DNA of 64,000 bases from Sphingomonas sp. GTDB lineage: Bacteria; Pseudomonadota; Alphaproteobacteria; Sphingomonadales; Sphingomonadaceae. Every line of letters starts with the position of its first letter. The stretch's first letter is position 1. Shown in pieces: positions 36,740-46,346 of the stretch. The position numbers and the translations under genes were made by a program. The notes under the pieces are model-generated. The model ran no database searches. It worked only from the letters and a program-made list of their open reading frames with translations, and was not told the DNA's origin. Location: NCBI RefSeq assembly GCF_017304635.1, contig NZ_JAFKMA010000001.1:806001-870000 (forward strand). The letters are read 5' to 3'.

Positions 36740-37254
36740 TGCCGGTCTTCACCCCGATCGCGCACGATACGTTCGTCGGACAGGTGCACAAGTTGGCCGC
36801 CGCGCTGGCCGAGAGCGAATGGACGCCGAGCTTCATCATCGGCATCGGTCGCGGCGGGCTCGCGCCGGCGGTCTATCTCAGCCACGCGACCGGTCTGCCG
36901 ATGCTGTCGGTCGATCATTCGAGCCAGGTCGAGGATTTCTCCGACGCGCCGCTGGTGCGGCTGGCGGCGCGGACGCGCGACGGCGAGCGACTGCTGTTCG
37001 TCGACGACATCAACGATACCGGCGCGACGATCGGCAAGCTGCGCGCGGCGCTGGCGACGGCGGGAGCGGCGGGCGATCATGTCCGGTTCGCGACGTTGCT
37101 CGACAATGTCCGTTCGCAGGAGGTGGTCGAGTATCGCGCCGAGACGATCGACCGGCAGGTGCAGAAGGACTGGTTCGTGTTCCCGTGGGAAGCGGTCGCC
37201 CCGCAGGCGTCGCTGGATGCCGACGCGGCGGCCGTGCCGGAGCGGATCGCCTAG
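36739..37254 (+). CDS. Purine-type phosphoribosyltransferase
   Basis: This 171-residue phosphoribosyltransferase has the PRPP-binding signature VDDINDTGAT at residues 88-97, with IGIGRGGLAPAVYLSH upstream and KDWFVFPWEA near the C-terminus. This resembles xanthine/hypoxanthine-guanine phosphoribosyltransferases (Gpt/HPRT group). It is co-translated with adenine deaminase (one-base overlap), which suggests the hypoxanthine product is converted to IMP. Substrate preference cannot be read directly. Its stop overlaps the convergent response-regulator stop by 4 bases. Confidence 0.85.
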   Translation: MPVFTPIAHDTFVGQVHKLAAALAESEWTPSFIIGIGRGGLAPAVYLSHATGLPMLSVDHSSQVEDFSDAPLVRLAARTRDGERLLFVDDINDTGATIGKLRAALATAGAAGDHVRFATLLDNVRSQEVVEYRAETIDRQVQKDWFVFPWEAVAPQASLDADAAAVPERIA

Positions 37255-37595
37255 CCCAGCGCGGCCAGCGCCTTTTCCATGCCGTCCATCGTGAACGGCT
37301 TCGACAGCCGCGGTCGGTCGGCATGGCCGTCCACCACTTCGTCGCCGCCGCTCGACAGCACGAACGGAATGCCCTTTTCGGCGAGCGCATCGGCGACCGG
37401 CCAGCTCTTCTCGCCGCCCGACAGGTTGACATCGAGGATCACCGCATCTGGCGTCTCGTCGGCGATCGTCGCCAGCGCGGATTGCACGGTGTCGCAGGTG
37501 CCCACGCAGGTCTTGCCCAGGGCATCGACGAAATCCTCCAGCATCATGGCGATAAGGGGTTCGTCCTCGACGATCAGGATACGCTGTACTGTCAT
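37251..37595 (-). CDS. Single-domain response regulator
   Basis: This 114-residue CheY-like receiver has no output domain. The acidic pair is in LIVEDEP, the phosphoacceptor D55 is in AVILDVNLSGG, the switch serine in FVLSSGG and the lysine in RLSKPF. It starts 12 bases after the cckA stop, so the two are probably co-transcribed. In Caulobacter, CckA signals through ChpT to CtrA and to the single-domain regulator CpdR, but this protein lacks clear CpdR resemblance, so it may instead act as a phosphate sink or bind CckA-related kinases. Confidence 0.85.
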   Translation of the reverse strand: MTVQRILIVEDEPLIAMMLEDFVDALGKTCVGTCDTVQSALATIADETPDAVILDVNLSGGEKSWPVADALAEKGIPFVLSSGGDEVVDGHADRPRLSKPFTMDGMEKALAALG

Positions 37596-37607
37596 GCCGC
37601 GCTTCTG

Positions 37608-40007
37608 TCAGGCGGCGCGCGCGGCGGCAAGCACATCCCGTGCCGCTTCGGCAAGTTGCTGTACCGAAAAGGGCTTGGGCAGGAAGGCGACGTTGTCGAG
37701 GTCGATCGACTTGCGCAATTGCTCCTCGGCATAGCCCGACATGAACAGGATCGGCAAGTCCGGATGCTGCGCCCGCGCGTGGCGAACCATCGTCGGCCCG
37801 TCCATCGTCGGCATGACCACGTCGGAAATGAGTAGATCGGGCCGCTCGCCCGCCGCCAGCAATTCCAGCGCCGCCTCGCCATGTTCGGCGGTCAGCACCT
37901 TGTAGCCCTGTCGCGCCAGCGCGCGTTCGGCGACGGCGCGGACCATGTCCTCGTCCTCGACCAGCAGGATCGTGCCACTTCCCCACAGGTCGCTCGATTT
38001 CTCAGACCGCGCGGCGGTCGGCGCCTTGGCGGCGGGCGCGTCGGCGGTGTGGACCGGCAGGTAGATGGTGAAGGTCGCCCCCTGCCCCGGCTTCGAATCA
38101 GCGAAGATGTAGCCGCCCGATTGCTTGACGATGCCGTACACGGTCGACAGGCCGAGCCCGGTGCCTTTTCCCACTTCCTTGGTGGTGAAGAACGGCTCGA
38201 AGATCTTGCCGACGATCTCCGGCGGGATGCCAATGCCGGTGTCGCTGATCTCCAGCACCGAATAATCGGCGACGGGCAGGATGTCGTTGCCCATCTTGCG
38301 CACCTGCGCGGCGGAGACCGCACGGCAGGCGATGGTGAGCGTGCCGCCGCTCGCATCCTTCGCCAGCATCGCGTCGCGCGCGTTGACCGCCAAGTTGACG
38401 ACGACCTGTTCGAGCTGCCCCGGATCGGCGCGGACCGGTCCCAGGTCGCGTCCGTGGCGGACCTCCAGCTTCACCGTTTCGCCCATCAGCCGTTTGAGCA
38501 GTTGCGACACTTCGGAGATCACGTCAGGTAGTTGCAGCACTTGCGGGCGCAGCGTCTGCTGGCGCGAGAAGGCAAGCAACTGGCGGGTCAGGCTGGCGGC
38601 GCGGTTCGAGTTGGCCTTGACCTGCTGGATATCGTCATAATCGCTGTCGCCGGGCGAGTGGCGCATCAGCATCAGGTCGCAATGGCCGATGATCGCGGTC
38701 AGGATGTTGTTGAAATCGTGCGCGACGCCACCCGCCAGCTGGCCGACCGCCTGCATCTTGGTCGCCTGCGCCACTTCGCGCTTCAGCCGCGTCTCCTCGC
38801 CATTGTCTTTGAGGCTGAGCAGCACCGCGGCGTCGCCGAGCCCACGCGCGCCGGCGATCGTGAGCGCGACCGGTTCGTCGGGATGATCCTTCAGGCGGAT
38901 GGCCATATCGGTGGTGTGCGTAGCGCCGTTGGCGAAGCGGCGGATGGCGTCGGCCACCGCCGCCTTGTCCTCGCGCACGACGAGGTCGCCGGGATAGAGC
39001 GGCGGGTGTAGCGGATCGACTTGCGCGGCGCGGACGAACGGATCGTTCATCTGCACGAACCGCCCGTCGCGATCCACGAGAGCGAGCCCGACCGGCAGCA
39101 GCGAGATCAGGCTTTTCACGTGCGCCGCCGCCGACGCGCCGATCGCCGGCCGCCCGCTATCCTCGTCGTCGAGCAACGCGACCAGGATCGGCGCGTCATC
39201 GCCTTCGAGGAACGGAATCTGGAGGATGCGCAGCGGATTGCCCTTGGTGCCCTCGCGCTCGAACCGGACCTGGCCGCTGGCGTCGGCGGTCAGAAACCGC
39301 GCGAAGTCGCGCCCGACGACGACGCTCTCCTCATGCCCCATCGACCGCTCGCGCAGTACGCGGTTGGCGGCGAGCAGCTTGCCGTCATGCGCGATCAGCG
39401 CCGCCATGATCCCGGCGGCGGCAAGGCGATCGCCGATCTGGCCCGCGATCATCGCCTGTACCTCGGTTGCGAGATCGAGGCCCTGCGCAGCATGGAACCG
39501 CCACACCAGCATGTCCTCGCTCTCGCCCGCCCGCTCGATCGCGACCGCCAGCGCGGCGCCGCGGCTGGACATGCGCGGCAATTCGGCCGAGCCGTCGCGC
39601 CACGCGGTGCGGCCGGCACTCGCCAGTTCCGCAGCGCCATTGCCGTCGAGCGGCAGGCCGGGCGGGGTCGGATATCCGCCGAACTGCTGTCGATAGCGAT
39701 CGTTGGCGCAGATCAGGCGGCCGGCGCGATCGGTGACCGCGAGCGCGTCGTCGCTGGCGGCGGCAAGTGCCCGCGCGACGCTCCAGTCGGTGTCGGGGAT
39801 CGCGTCATGGCCCGATCGCGTGAAACGCGACCAGGCGAACGCCGCCCCGACCAGCACCAGCATCGCCGCGGCGAACCCCGCCGCGACCGCCGCGCTGTGC
39901 AGCACCAGCAACGCCACCGCCGCCGCGCCGAGCCCGCAGGCACCGGCGACCACCAGCGCTTGGCGCTGGCCGGCATCGAGATCGGTGTTCAGGGGACGCG
40001 ATGCCAT
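37608..40007 (-). CDS. cckA: Hybrid histidine kinase CckA
   Basis: This 799-residue membrane kinase controls the cell-cycle phosphorelay of alphaproteobacteria. Two N-terminal transmembrane segments are followed by PAS-like domains, then the dimerisation/phosphoacceptor GGVAHDFNNILTAIIGH (histidine near residue 427), with the CckA-typical MLMRHSPGDSDYDDIQQV and LLAFSRQQTLRPQVLQL. An ATPase domain (NLAVNARDAM, ISDTGIGIPPE, GTGLGLSTVYG) and a C-terminal receiver (LLVEDEDM, LISDVVMP with its aspartate near 728) complete it. It lies 12 bases upstream of a single-domain regulator gene. ATG at 40007. Confidence 0.93.
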   Translation of the reverse strand: MASRPLNTDLDAGQRQALVVAGACGLGAAAVALLVLHSAAVAAGFAAAMLVLVGAAFAWSRFTRSGHDAIPDTDWSVARALAAASDDALAVTDRAGRLICANDRYRQQFGGYPTPPGLPLDGNGAAELASAGRTAWRDGSAELPRMSSRGAALAVAIERAGESEDMLVWRFHAAQGLDLATEVQAMIAGQIGDRLAAAGIMAALIAHDGKLLAANRVLRERSMGHEESVVVGRDFARFLTADASGQVRFEREGTKGNPLRILQIPFLEGDDAPILVALLDDEDSGRPAIGASAAAHVKSLISLLPVGLALVDRDGRFVQMNDPFVRAAQVDPLHPPLYPGDLVVREDKAAVADAIRRFANGATHTTDMAIRLKDHPDEPVALTIAGARGLGDAAVLLSLKDNGEETRLKREVAQATKMQAVGQLAGGVAHDFNNILTAIIGHCDLMLMRHSPGDSDYDDIQQVKANSNRAASLTRQLLAFSRQQTLRPQVLQLPDVISEVSQLLKRLMGETVKLEVRHGRDLGPVRADPGQLEQVVVNLAVNARDAMLAKDASGGTLTIACRAVSAAQVRKMGNDILPVADYSVLEISDTGIGIPPEIVGKIFEPFFTTKEVGKGTGLGLSTVYGIVKQSGGYIFADSKPGQGATFTIYLPVHTADAPAAKAPTAARSEKSSDLWGSGTILLVEDEDMVRAVAERALARQGYKVLTAEHGEAALELLAAGERPDLLISDVVMPTMDGPTMVRHARAQHPDLPILFMSGYAEEQLRKSIDLDNVAFLPKPFSVQQLAEAARDVLAAARAA

Positions 40008-40165
40008 CGGGGCATCCTTGGGGGCGGTCGTGCGATCAGGTCAAGCGCAACGAGGAAACGGCCGGGATCGGGAGTAAATCCCGATCCCGTCGGACGCGCC
40101 TGCGGCGCGCCGGCCGGCCGGGCGCGGTCTCGCCAGCAGCTACGCTGCCGGCGTGCCGCACCGGC

Positions 40166-42175
40166 TTACCAAATCCTGACCCGCGCGTCCGGCGCCAGAT
40201 ACAGCTTGCCCTGCGGCCCGACGCTGAACGCCGCGTACCACGGGTCCATGTTCCGGACGATGTCGGCACGGTACGGGTTCGGCGAGTGCGGATCGGTCAG
40301 CAACCGCTGGATCCGCGTCTTTTCGCGCATGTTCTGCCGCCACACCTGCGCCCAGCCGAGATAGAAACGCTGGTCGCCGGTCAGACCGCCGATCACCGGC
40401 GCCGGCTTGCCGCCAAGGGCCGCATGATAGGCGTCGTACGCGGTGCTGAGGCCGGCGAGGTCGGCGGAATTCTCGCCCAGCGTCAGCCGCCCTTTCACAT
40501 GATAGCCCGGCAGCGGCTCGTACGCGTCGTACTGCGCCGCCAGCTTGTCCTCGAGCGCGTTGAAGCGCTTCACGTCCTCGTCGGTCCACCACTGGCCGAG
40601 CTTGCCGTGCAGGTCGTATTTCGCGCCCTGGTCGTCGAAATGATGGCTCATCTCGTGCCCGATCACCGCGCCGATGCCGCCATAATTGACCGCCATGTCG
40701 GCCTTCGGATCGAAGAAGGGCGGCTGCAGGATCGAGGCCGGGAACACGATCTCGACCATGCCGAAATTGGCATAGGCGTTGACCGTCATCGGGGTCATCC
40801 CCCACTCCCACCGCTGCAACGGCTTGCCGAGGTGCGACACGTCGTAGTCGTGATCCCACTGCTCGGCGCGGACCTTGTTGCCGAATGCGTCGCCGGCCGT
40901 GATCGTCAGGTTGGCGTAGCTGCGCCAGCGCGACGGATAACCGATCTTGGGCGTGAACGCGGCGAGCTTCGCATGCGCCTTCGCCTTCGTTTCGGGCGCC
41001 ATCCAGGTCAGGTTATCGATCCGCCGGTTCATCGCGGTGATGATGTTCTTGACCAGCTTGTCGGCTGCCGCCTTCGTCTCGGGCGGGAAGTATTTCGCGA
41101 CGTAGAGCTGCGACACGTCGTCGGACAACGCGCCGCTGGTGAACGAGACCGCGCGCTTCCACCGCACCTCCTGCTGCGGCGTGCCCGACAGTGTGGTGCC
41201 GTAGAACGCGAAGCGCTCCTGGTCGAACATCTGCGGCAGGACGTCGGCATAGCTGTCGAGCGTCCGTACCATCAACTGGTCCTTCAGCACCTCGATCGGC
41301 GTGTCGGCGACCAGCTTGGCGATGCCGGTGACCGCGCTCGGCTGGGCGACGATGAGACTGTCGACCGGCGTGCCGTTCGCGCGCAGATAGGCGGCGAAGT
41401 CGTAGCCCGGCGCCGATTGCTGCAACTGCGCGACAGTCATCTTGTTGTAGGTCTTGTCGGCATCGCGGCTGTCGATGCGCGTCCAGCTGACCTGCGCGAT
41501 CTGCGTCTCGAACGCGACGATCGCGTCGGCGCGTGCATCGGCATTGGGTTCGCCGGCCAGCGTGAACAGCTTCGCCAGATGCTGCTGATACGCCGCCTTC
41601 ACCGACGCCAGCTTGGGATCGGCGCTGAGATAATAGTCGCGGTCGGGCAGGCCCAGGCCGGACTGGCGCAGCCCGACGACATAGACTTCCGGGTTCTTCT
41701 CGTCCTGACCGACGCCCCAGCCGAGCGGGCCGCCGACGCCCATCCGGTTCGCCTGGGCGAGCAACGCGGGATAGCTAGCCTTGTCCGACAGCGCCTTCAC
41801 CTTGCTCAGCCACGGCATCGCCGGCGCCAATCCCTTGGCGTCGATCGCGGCGGTGTCGAGATAGGTGGAATAGGCGGTGCCCATCTTCGATCCCGACACC
41901 TTCGCCTGGGCCTCCAGGATGCCGCGGGTCCGGTCGCGCGACAGGTCGGCGAGCATGTCGAAGGTGCCGTACGACGACTTGTCGGCGGGAATCGCGGTGT
42001 CCTTCGCCCAGGTACCGTTGGCGAAACCGTAGAAGTCGTCGCCGGGCGCGACCGACTTGTCCATTCCGGCATCGTCGAAGCCGAACGTGCCGATCTGGGG
42101 CCGGCCGGCCGATTGGGCGAGAGCGCCGCTGGCCAGAGCAGAGGCAGCGAGCAGGGCAAAGAATGCAGGTTTCAT
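40166..42175 (-). CDS. M13 family metallopeptidase (neprilysin/PepO-like), exported
   Basis: This 669-residue zinc endopeptidase has a signal peptide (MKPAFFALLAASALASGALAQ). The N-terminal Peptidase_M13_N domain spans roughly residues 40-430. The catalytic C-terminal domain has VNAYANFGMVEIVFPASIL, AVIGHEMSHHFDDQGAKYD (HExxH) and ENSADLAGLSTAYDAY (third ligand glutamate). It ends VRIW, like other PepO proteins. It probably degrades oligopeptides in the periplasm. It is followed by a 158-base gap and cckA, and preceded by smpB. Confidence 0.95.
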   Translation of the reverse strand: MKPAFFALLAASALASGALAQSAGRPQIGTFGFDDAGMDKSVAPGDDFYGFANGTWAKDTAIPADKSSYGTFDMLADLSRDRTRGILEAQAKVSGSKMGTAYSTYLDTAAIDAKGLAPAMPWLSKVKALSDKASYPALLAQANRMGVGGPLGWGVGQDEKNPEVYVVGLRQSGLGLPDRDYYLSADPKLASVKAAYQQHLAKLFTLAGEPNADARADAIVAFETQIAQVSWTRIDSRDADKTYNKMTVAQLQQSAPGYDFAAYLRANGTPVDSLIVAQPSAVTGIAKLVADTPIEVLKDQLMVRTLDSYADVLPQMFDQERFAFYGTTLSGTPQQEVRWKRAVSFTSGALSDDVSQLYVAKYFPPETKAAADKLVKNIITAMNRRIDNLTWMAPETKAKAHAKLAAFTPKIGYPSRWRSYANLTITAGDAFGNKVRAEQWDHDYDVSHLGKPLQRWEWGMTPMTVNAYANFGMVEIVFPASILQPPFFDPKADMAVNYGGIGAVIGHEMSHHFDDQGAKYDLHGKLGQWWTDEDVKRFNALEDKLAAQYDAYEPLPGYHVKGRLTLGENSADLAGLSTAYDAYHAALGGKPAPVIGGLTGDQRFYLGWAQVWRQNMREKTRIQRLLTDPHSPNPYRADIVRNMDPWYAAFSVGPQGKLYLAPDARVRIW

Positions 42176-42272
42176 GGATGGACAGCCTTTCGCGGAACTG
42201 ACGGCGTTCTACGCAGGCGACACGCCGAGTCAAACCGGTCGGCGGCGATTTTTCCGGTGTCGGGTTAGAGCC

Positions 42273-42758
42273 TTAGCGATTTTCGCGCAGGATACGACCG
42301 GCTTCCTTCTTCCAGTCGCGTTCCTTGATATGCTCGCGCTTGTCGTGCGCCTTGCGACCCTTCGCCAGCGCCAGCTCGACCTTCGCCCGCCCCTGCCCGT
42401 TGAAGTAGATCATCAATGGCACCAGCGTCATGCCCTCGCGCGCGACCGCGCCGTGCAGCTTGTTGATCTCGCGCGCGTGGAGCAACAGCTTGCGCGGCCG
42501 CTTGGGCTCGTGGTTGAAGCGGTTGCCGTGGCTGAACTCGGGAATGTTCGAATTGACCAGCCACACGCCGCCATCGGCCGACACCTCGGCATAGCTCTCC
42601 GCGATCGACCCCTCGCCGAAGCGGAGCGACTTCACCTCGGTCCCCGTGAGCGCGATCCCGGCCTCGTAGGTCGTGTCGATCGCATAATCGAACCGCGCAC
42701 GCCGGTTCTCGGCGACGACCTTCTTCTTGTCGAACGTGGCAGGCTTGGGACGCGGCAT
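42273..42758 (-). CDS. smpB: SsrA-binding protein SmpB
   Basis: This 161-residue tmRNA-binding protein drives trans-translation rescue of stalled ribosomes. The core [29 protein letters not shown], the [13 protein letters not shown] segment and the basic C-terminal tail [28 protein letters not shown] (the part that enters the mRNA channel) are intact. I chose the ATG at 42758 ([13 protein letters not shown]). It lies 31 bases after dapA, a pairing conserved in alphaproteobacteria. The tmRNA gene itself is not in this window. Confidence 0.97.
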   Translation of the reverse strand: MPRPKPATFDKKKVVAENRRARFDYAIDTTYEAGIALTGTEVKSLRFGEGSIAESYAEVSADGGVWLVNSNIPEFSHGNRFNHEPKRPRKLLLHAREINKLHGAVAREGMTLVPLMIYFNGQGRAKVELALAKGRKAHDKREHIKERDWKKEAGRILRENR

Positions 42759-42789
42759 CAGGCGGCGGGATGTAGTGGGCTGATGGCGG

Positions 42790-43674
42790 TTATGCCAGCC
42801 CTGCCCCCGCCATCGCCGCGTCGATCGCCGCACGGCTCGCCTCGCCGGGTTCAGTCATCGGCAGGCGGAGGTGGAGCGGCCAATCGGGTTTGACCTTGCC
42901 CAGCGCGTACTTGACCGGGCCGGGCGAGGCGTCGGTGAACATCGCGACGTGAAGCGCGAACAGGCGGTCGTGGAGCGCGAGTGCGGCCGCCGTATCGCCC
43001 TTCGCCCAGGCCGCCTGGAACTCGGCGCACAGCCGCGGCGCGACGTTGGCGGTGACCGAGATGCACCCCGTCCCGCCCATCGCGTTGAACGCCAGTGCGG
43101 TCTCGTCATTTCCCGACAACTGGACGAAATCGGCGCCGCAGCCGAGCCGCTGCTCCGTCACGCGTGCGAGCGATCCGGTCGCATCCTTCACCCCGATGAA
43201 GCGATCCGGGAACGCCTTGACGATCCGCGCCATCGTCGCTGGCTGGATGTCGGTCACCGTACGGCCTGGCACGTTGTAGAGCACGATCGGCAGGCTGGTC
43301 GCCGCCGCCACCGCGGCGAAGTGGCGGAAAATGCCCTCCTGGCTCGGGCGATTGTAATAGGGCGGCACCATCAGCGCGGCGTCGGCGCCGGCGGCCTGGG
43401 CGGCCTCGACGTTGCCGATGGCGACGCGGGTGTCGTTCGATCCCGCGCCGGCCAGGACCGGTACGCGTCCCTTCGCCTGTTCGACGCAGATGCGGACGAT
43501 CGTGAAATGCTCGTCGAAGGTCAGCGTCGCCGCTTCGCCCGTCGTCCCGCACGGCACCAGTCCGGCCGACCCCTGCTCGATCTGCCAGTCGACCAGCGCG
43601 CGGAACGCGTCCTCGACGAACGCGCCGTCCGCCGCGAACGGCGTCACCAAGGCCGGGATCGATCCCGAAAACAT
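42790..43674 (-). CDS. dapA: 4-hydroxy-tetrahydrodipicolinate synthase
   Basis: This TIM-barrel enzyme of 294 residues condenses pyruvate and aspartate semialdehyde in lysine and diaminopimelate synthesis. The signature [14 protein letters not shown], the tyrosine in LYNVPGRT and the Schiff-base lysine in [11 protein letters not shown] are all present. It supplies meso-diaminopimelate for the wall, fitting nearby wall enzymes. It precedes smpB in the same direction and is divergent from the transglycosylase gene. ATG at 43674 ([13 protein letters not shown]). Confidence 0.97.
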   Translation of the reverse strand: MFSGSIPALVTPFAADGAFVEDAFRALVDWQIEQGSAGLVPCGTTGEAATLTFDEHFTIVRICVEQAKGRVPVLAGAGSNDTRVAIGNVEAAQAAGADAALMVPPYYNRPSQEGIFRHFAAVAAATSLPIVLYNVPGRTVTDIQPATMARIVKAFPDRFIGVKDATGSLARVTEQRLGCGADFVQLSGNDETALAFNAMGGTGCISVTANVAPRLCAEFQAAWAKGDTAAALALHDRLFALHVAMFTDASPGPVKYALGKVKPDWPLHLRLPMTEPGEASRAAIDAAMAGAGLA

Positions 43675-43747
43675 CTGCTCACTCCTGCGACGCGGCGGGC
43701 ATGGTTGACGCTTGTTGCCGCTTTACCGGCCTGACAGATAGGGCGCG

Positions 43748-45745
43748 ATGTCCTATCCTGTCCACATGATCGCTCCCTGGATCAAGGCCGGCCTGCTCGC
43801 GGTCGGCGCGTCGGGCGTCGCCGCCGGCGTCGCGTTGCAGAATCAGGCGCCCGCTACCTGGGGCCAGTCGGTCGGCGCGGTGCCGAGCGACCCGGCCAAC
43901 GCCACGCTGTCGGCGGCGATCACCGAATGGCGCTCGCTGCTGCAAACCAGCAACGGGCCGTTCGACAGTTATGCCCGGTTCCTGGTCGCGCATCCCGGCT
44001 GGCCCAACGATAGCCAGCTACGCCGCGCGGCGGAGGCGGCGCTGGCGAAACCGGGCTGGTCGCCGAGCCTCGCGGTCGCATTCTTCCGCCGCTACCCGCC
44101 GCAGAATGCGACGGCCTGGGTGCGGTTCGCGCAAGGACTGGCGGCGACGGGGGCGACAAGCGAGGCGAAGAATGCCGCGCGCACCGGCTGGACGATGGGT
44201 GCGCTGTCGCCCGACGACGAGGCGCTGGTACTGGCCAACTGGTCGGACGCGTTGAGCCCGGCGGACCACGACCTGCGGATGGACCAGTTGCTCTGGCAGG
44301 GGCAGACCAGCGCCGCGGCCCGCCAAATCCTGCTGACCAGCGCCGGCCGGCGGCCGCTGTTCCAGGCGCGGCTCGATCTGCGCACGTCCGGGTCGATGGC
44401 GGGGAGCGCGGATGCGATCGGCGCGGGTGATCCGGGCTATCTCGCCGACAAGGTTGCATGGCTGACGTCGTCGGGTGCCGCGCCGTCAGCGCGCGCATTG
44501 CTGGCGCAACCGCACCGCTTCACCAGCCGGCCGCTCGACGTCGATCGCTGGTACGACCTGTTGCTTCGCCAGGCGCGGGCGGCGGGGACGGCGGGCGACT
44601 ACACCACGGCCTACGCCATCGCGAGCCAGGTCGATGACGCCTATCCCGCCGGCACCGACGTGTCGCTCCGGCCCTATGGCGAGCGCGATCCTTACACCGA
44701 CCTCGTCTGGCTGGCGGGACAGACAGCATACAAGCGGCTGGCGCGGCCGGCCGACGCGGCGGCGATGTTCGTGCGCTATACCGGCGGCTCGCGCTCGACC
44801 GCGCTGAAGGCGAAGGGTTTCTACTGGGCGGGCCGCGCGGCGGAAGCGGCGGGTCAGGCGAACCAGGCGCGCGACTATCTCGCCCGCGCCGCCACGTATC
44901 GCGACCAGTTCTACGGCCAGCTCGCGTCGGAACGCCTCGGCCTGCCGCTGACCGCGCCGACCGACGCGATCGACCGCCCGGTCGATCCGGCGCAGCGCCA
45001 GGCGTTCTACGCCAGCGAAGTCGTGCGGGCGGCGCAGTTCCTCGGCGCGATCGGCGATCACGAGGGGCAGTCGGCGTTCGTCCGCCGCATCGCCGACGAC
45101 GCGACCAGCCCGAGCGACCACGCGCTCGCCGCCGAGCTGGCCAAGAAGATACAGCGTCCCGACCTCGCCGTGATGGTCGGGCGCAGCGCGCTGCTCAACG
45201 GCGTCAGCGACTATACGCTGACCGGCTTCCCTACGTTCAACGTGCCGCCCAGCGTCGTCACCGGATGGAGCGTCGCGCATGGCATCATGCGGCAGGAAAG
45301 CCAGTTCGACCGCGCTCTCATCAGCCGCGTCGGCGCGCGCGGCGTGATGCAGCTGATGCCCGGCACCGCGCGCGAACAGGCGACGAAGCTCGGCCTGCCC
45401 TGGGACCAGGGGATGCTGCTGACCAGCACCGACTACAACATCCAGCTCGGCACCGCCTATTTCCAGCGGCTCTACAACCTCTACGGCAGTTATCCGCTGG
45501 CGATCGCGGCGTACAATGCCGGCGGCGGCAACGTGAACAAGTGGCTGGCGGCGAACGGCGATCCGCGCACCGGTGCGGTCGACTGGATCGACTGGATCGA
45601 GGCGATCCCGTTTGATGAGACCAAGCGCTACGTCCAGCACGTGCTCGAGAATGCGGTGGTCTACGACCTCATCAACCCGGCGCGCGCGACCTCGGTCGGG
45701 CCGGCGCGGCTGAGCTGGTATATCGGCAACAAGCAGCCGGGGTGA
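43748..45745 (+). CDS. Soluble lytic murein transglycosylase (Slt70-like)
   Basis: This 665-residue exported enzyme has a long alpha-superhelical N-terminal region (alanine-rich helices, about residues 60-480) and a C-terminal SLT domain. The catalytic glutamate is in GIMRQESQFD near residue 517, followed by SRVGARGVMQLMPGTA, YNIQLGTAYFQRL and AIAAYNAGGGNVNKW, the complete family signature. It cleaves peptidoglycan between MurNAc and GlcNAc. The start could be the ATG at 43748 (MSYPVHM) or 18 bases later (MIAPWIK). A REP-like pair follows it. Confidence 0.93.
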   Translation: MSYPVHMIAPWIKAGLLAVGASGVAAGVALQNQAPATWGQSVGAVPSDPANATLSAAITEWRSLLQTSNGPFDSYARFLVAHPGWPNDSQLRRAAEAALAKPGWSPSLAVAFFRRYPPQNATAWVRFAQGLAATGATSEAKNAARTGWTMGALSPDDEALVLANWSDALSPADHDLRMDQLLWQGQTSAAARQILLTSAGRRPLFQARLDLRTSGSMAGSADAIGAGDPGYLADKVAWLTSSGAAPSARALLAQPHRFTSRPLDVDRWYDLLLRQARAAGTAGDYTTAYAIASQVDDAYPAGTDVSLRPYGERDPYTDLVWLAGQTAYKRLARPADAAAMFVRYTGGSRSTALKAKGFYWAGRAAEAAGQANQARDYLARAATYRDQFYGQLASERLGLPLTAPTDAIDRPVDPAQRQAFYASEVVRAAQFLGAIGDHEGQSAFVRRIADDATSPSDHALAAELAKKIQRPDLAVMVGRSALLNGVSDYTLTGFPTFNVPPSVVTGWSVAHGIMRQESQFDRALISRVGARGVMQLMPGTAREQATKLGLPWDQGMLLTSTDYNIQLGTAYFQRLYNLYGSYPLAIAAYNAGGGNVNKWLAANGDPRTGAVDWIDWIEAIPFDETKRYVQHVLENAVVYDLINPARATSVGPARLSWYIGNKQPG

Positions 45746-45754
45746 CTTTCCGGC

Positions 45755-45840
45755 GTCATCCCCGCGAAAGCGGGGACCCATCTCCCGTGTGCGCCGGCCG
45801 GATATGACGGGTGATGGGTTCCCGCTTTCGCGGGAATGAC
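45755..45840. repeat. Inverted pair of REP-like palindromes between slt and greB
   Basis: The left unit (from 45755) reads GTCATCCCCGCGAAAGCGGG and the right unit ends TTTCGCGGGAATGAC at 45840; each is followed inward by the same ACCCATC text. They are mirror copies of the family also seen at 16909-17017. Together they could form a long cruciform or terminate the slt transcript. Confidence 0.78.
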
Positions 45841-45854
45841 GATAAGGGAAAGAC

Positions 45855-46346
45855 GTGAGCAACGACCGCCCCAATTACATCACGCCCGCTGGCTATGCGA
45901 CGCTGCGGGCCGAGTACGAGCAACTGCTGTCAGAGGAGCGGCCGAAGCTGGTCGAGGTCATCAGCTGGGCGGCCGGCAACGGCGACCGGTCGGAGAATGG
46001 CGACTATATCTACGGTCGCCAGCGGCTGCGCCAGATCGACCGGCGGCTGGGCTGGCTGGCGAAGCGGATGAAGGCGGCGAAGGTGGTCGATCCCGCCGCC
46101 GCGCCGGACCGGACGCGCGTTTTCTTCGGCGCGACCGTGACGATCGCCGACGAGGACGACAACAATCGCACGCTGCAACTGGTCGGCGACGACGAGGCGA
46201 ACGCCGGGCAAGGCCGCGTCGGCTGGGGATCGCCACTCGCTCGCGCGCTGCGTGGGGCCGCGGTCGGCGACGTACGGCGGGTTGCACTACCCGCCGGTGA
46301 GCGCGAATATGAGGTCATGACGATTACCTACCCGGCGCCGCGATGA
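45855..46346 (+). CDS. greB: Transcription elongation factor GreB
   Basis: This 163-residue factor rescues backtracked RNA polymerase by stimulating cleavage of the 3' RNA end. The N-terminal coiled coil carries the acidic tip (NGDRSENGDYIYGRQRLRQID), and the C-terminal FKBP-like domain includes FFGATVTIADEDD and GWGSPLARALRGAAVGD. The start is a GTG (45855) after AAGGGAAAG. Its stop overlaps the NYN-domain gene's ATG (ATGA), so the two proteins are co-translated. Confidence 0.93.
   Translation: MSNDRPNYITPAGYATLRAEYEQLLSEERPKLVEVISWAAGNGDRSENGDYIYGRQRLRQIDRRLGWLAKRMKAAKVVDPAAAPDRTRVFFGATVTIADEDDNNRTLQLVGDDEANAGQGRVGWGSPLARALRGAAVGDVRRVALPAGEREYEVMTITYPAPR

Noticed and set aside
40001-42268. 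755-codon plus-strand open frame
   Set aside because: Antisense to the M13 peptidase with HExxH motif; no recognisable protein features.
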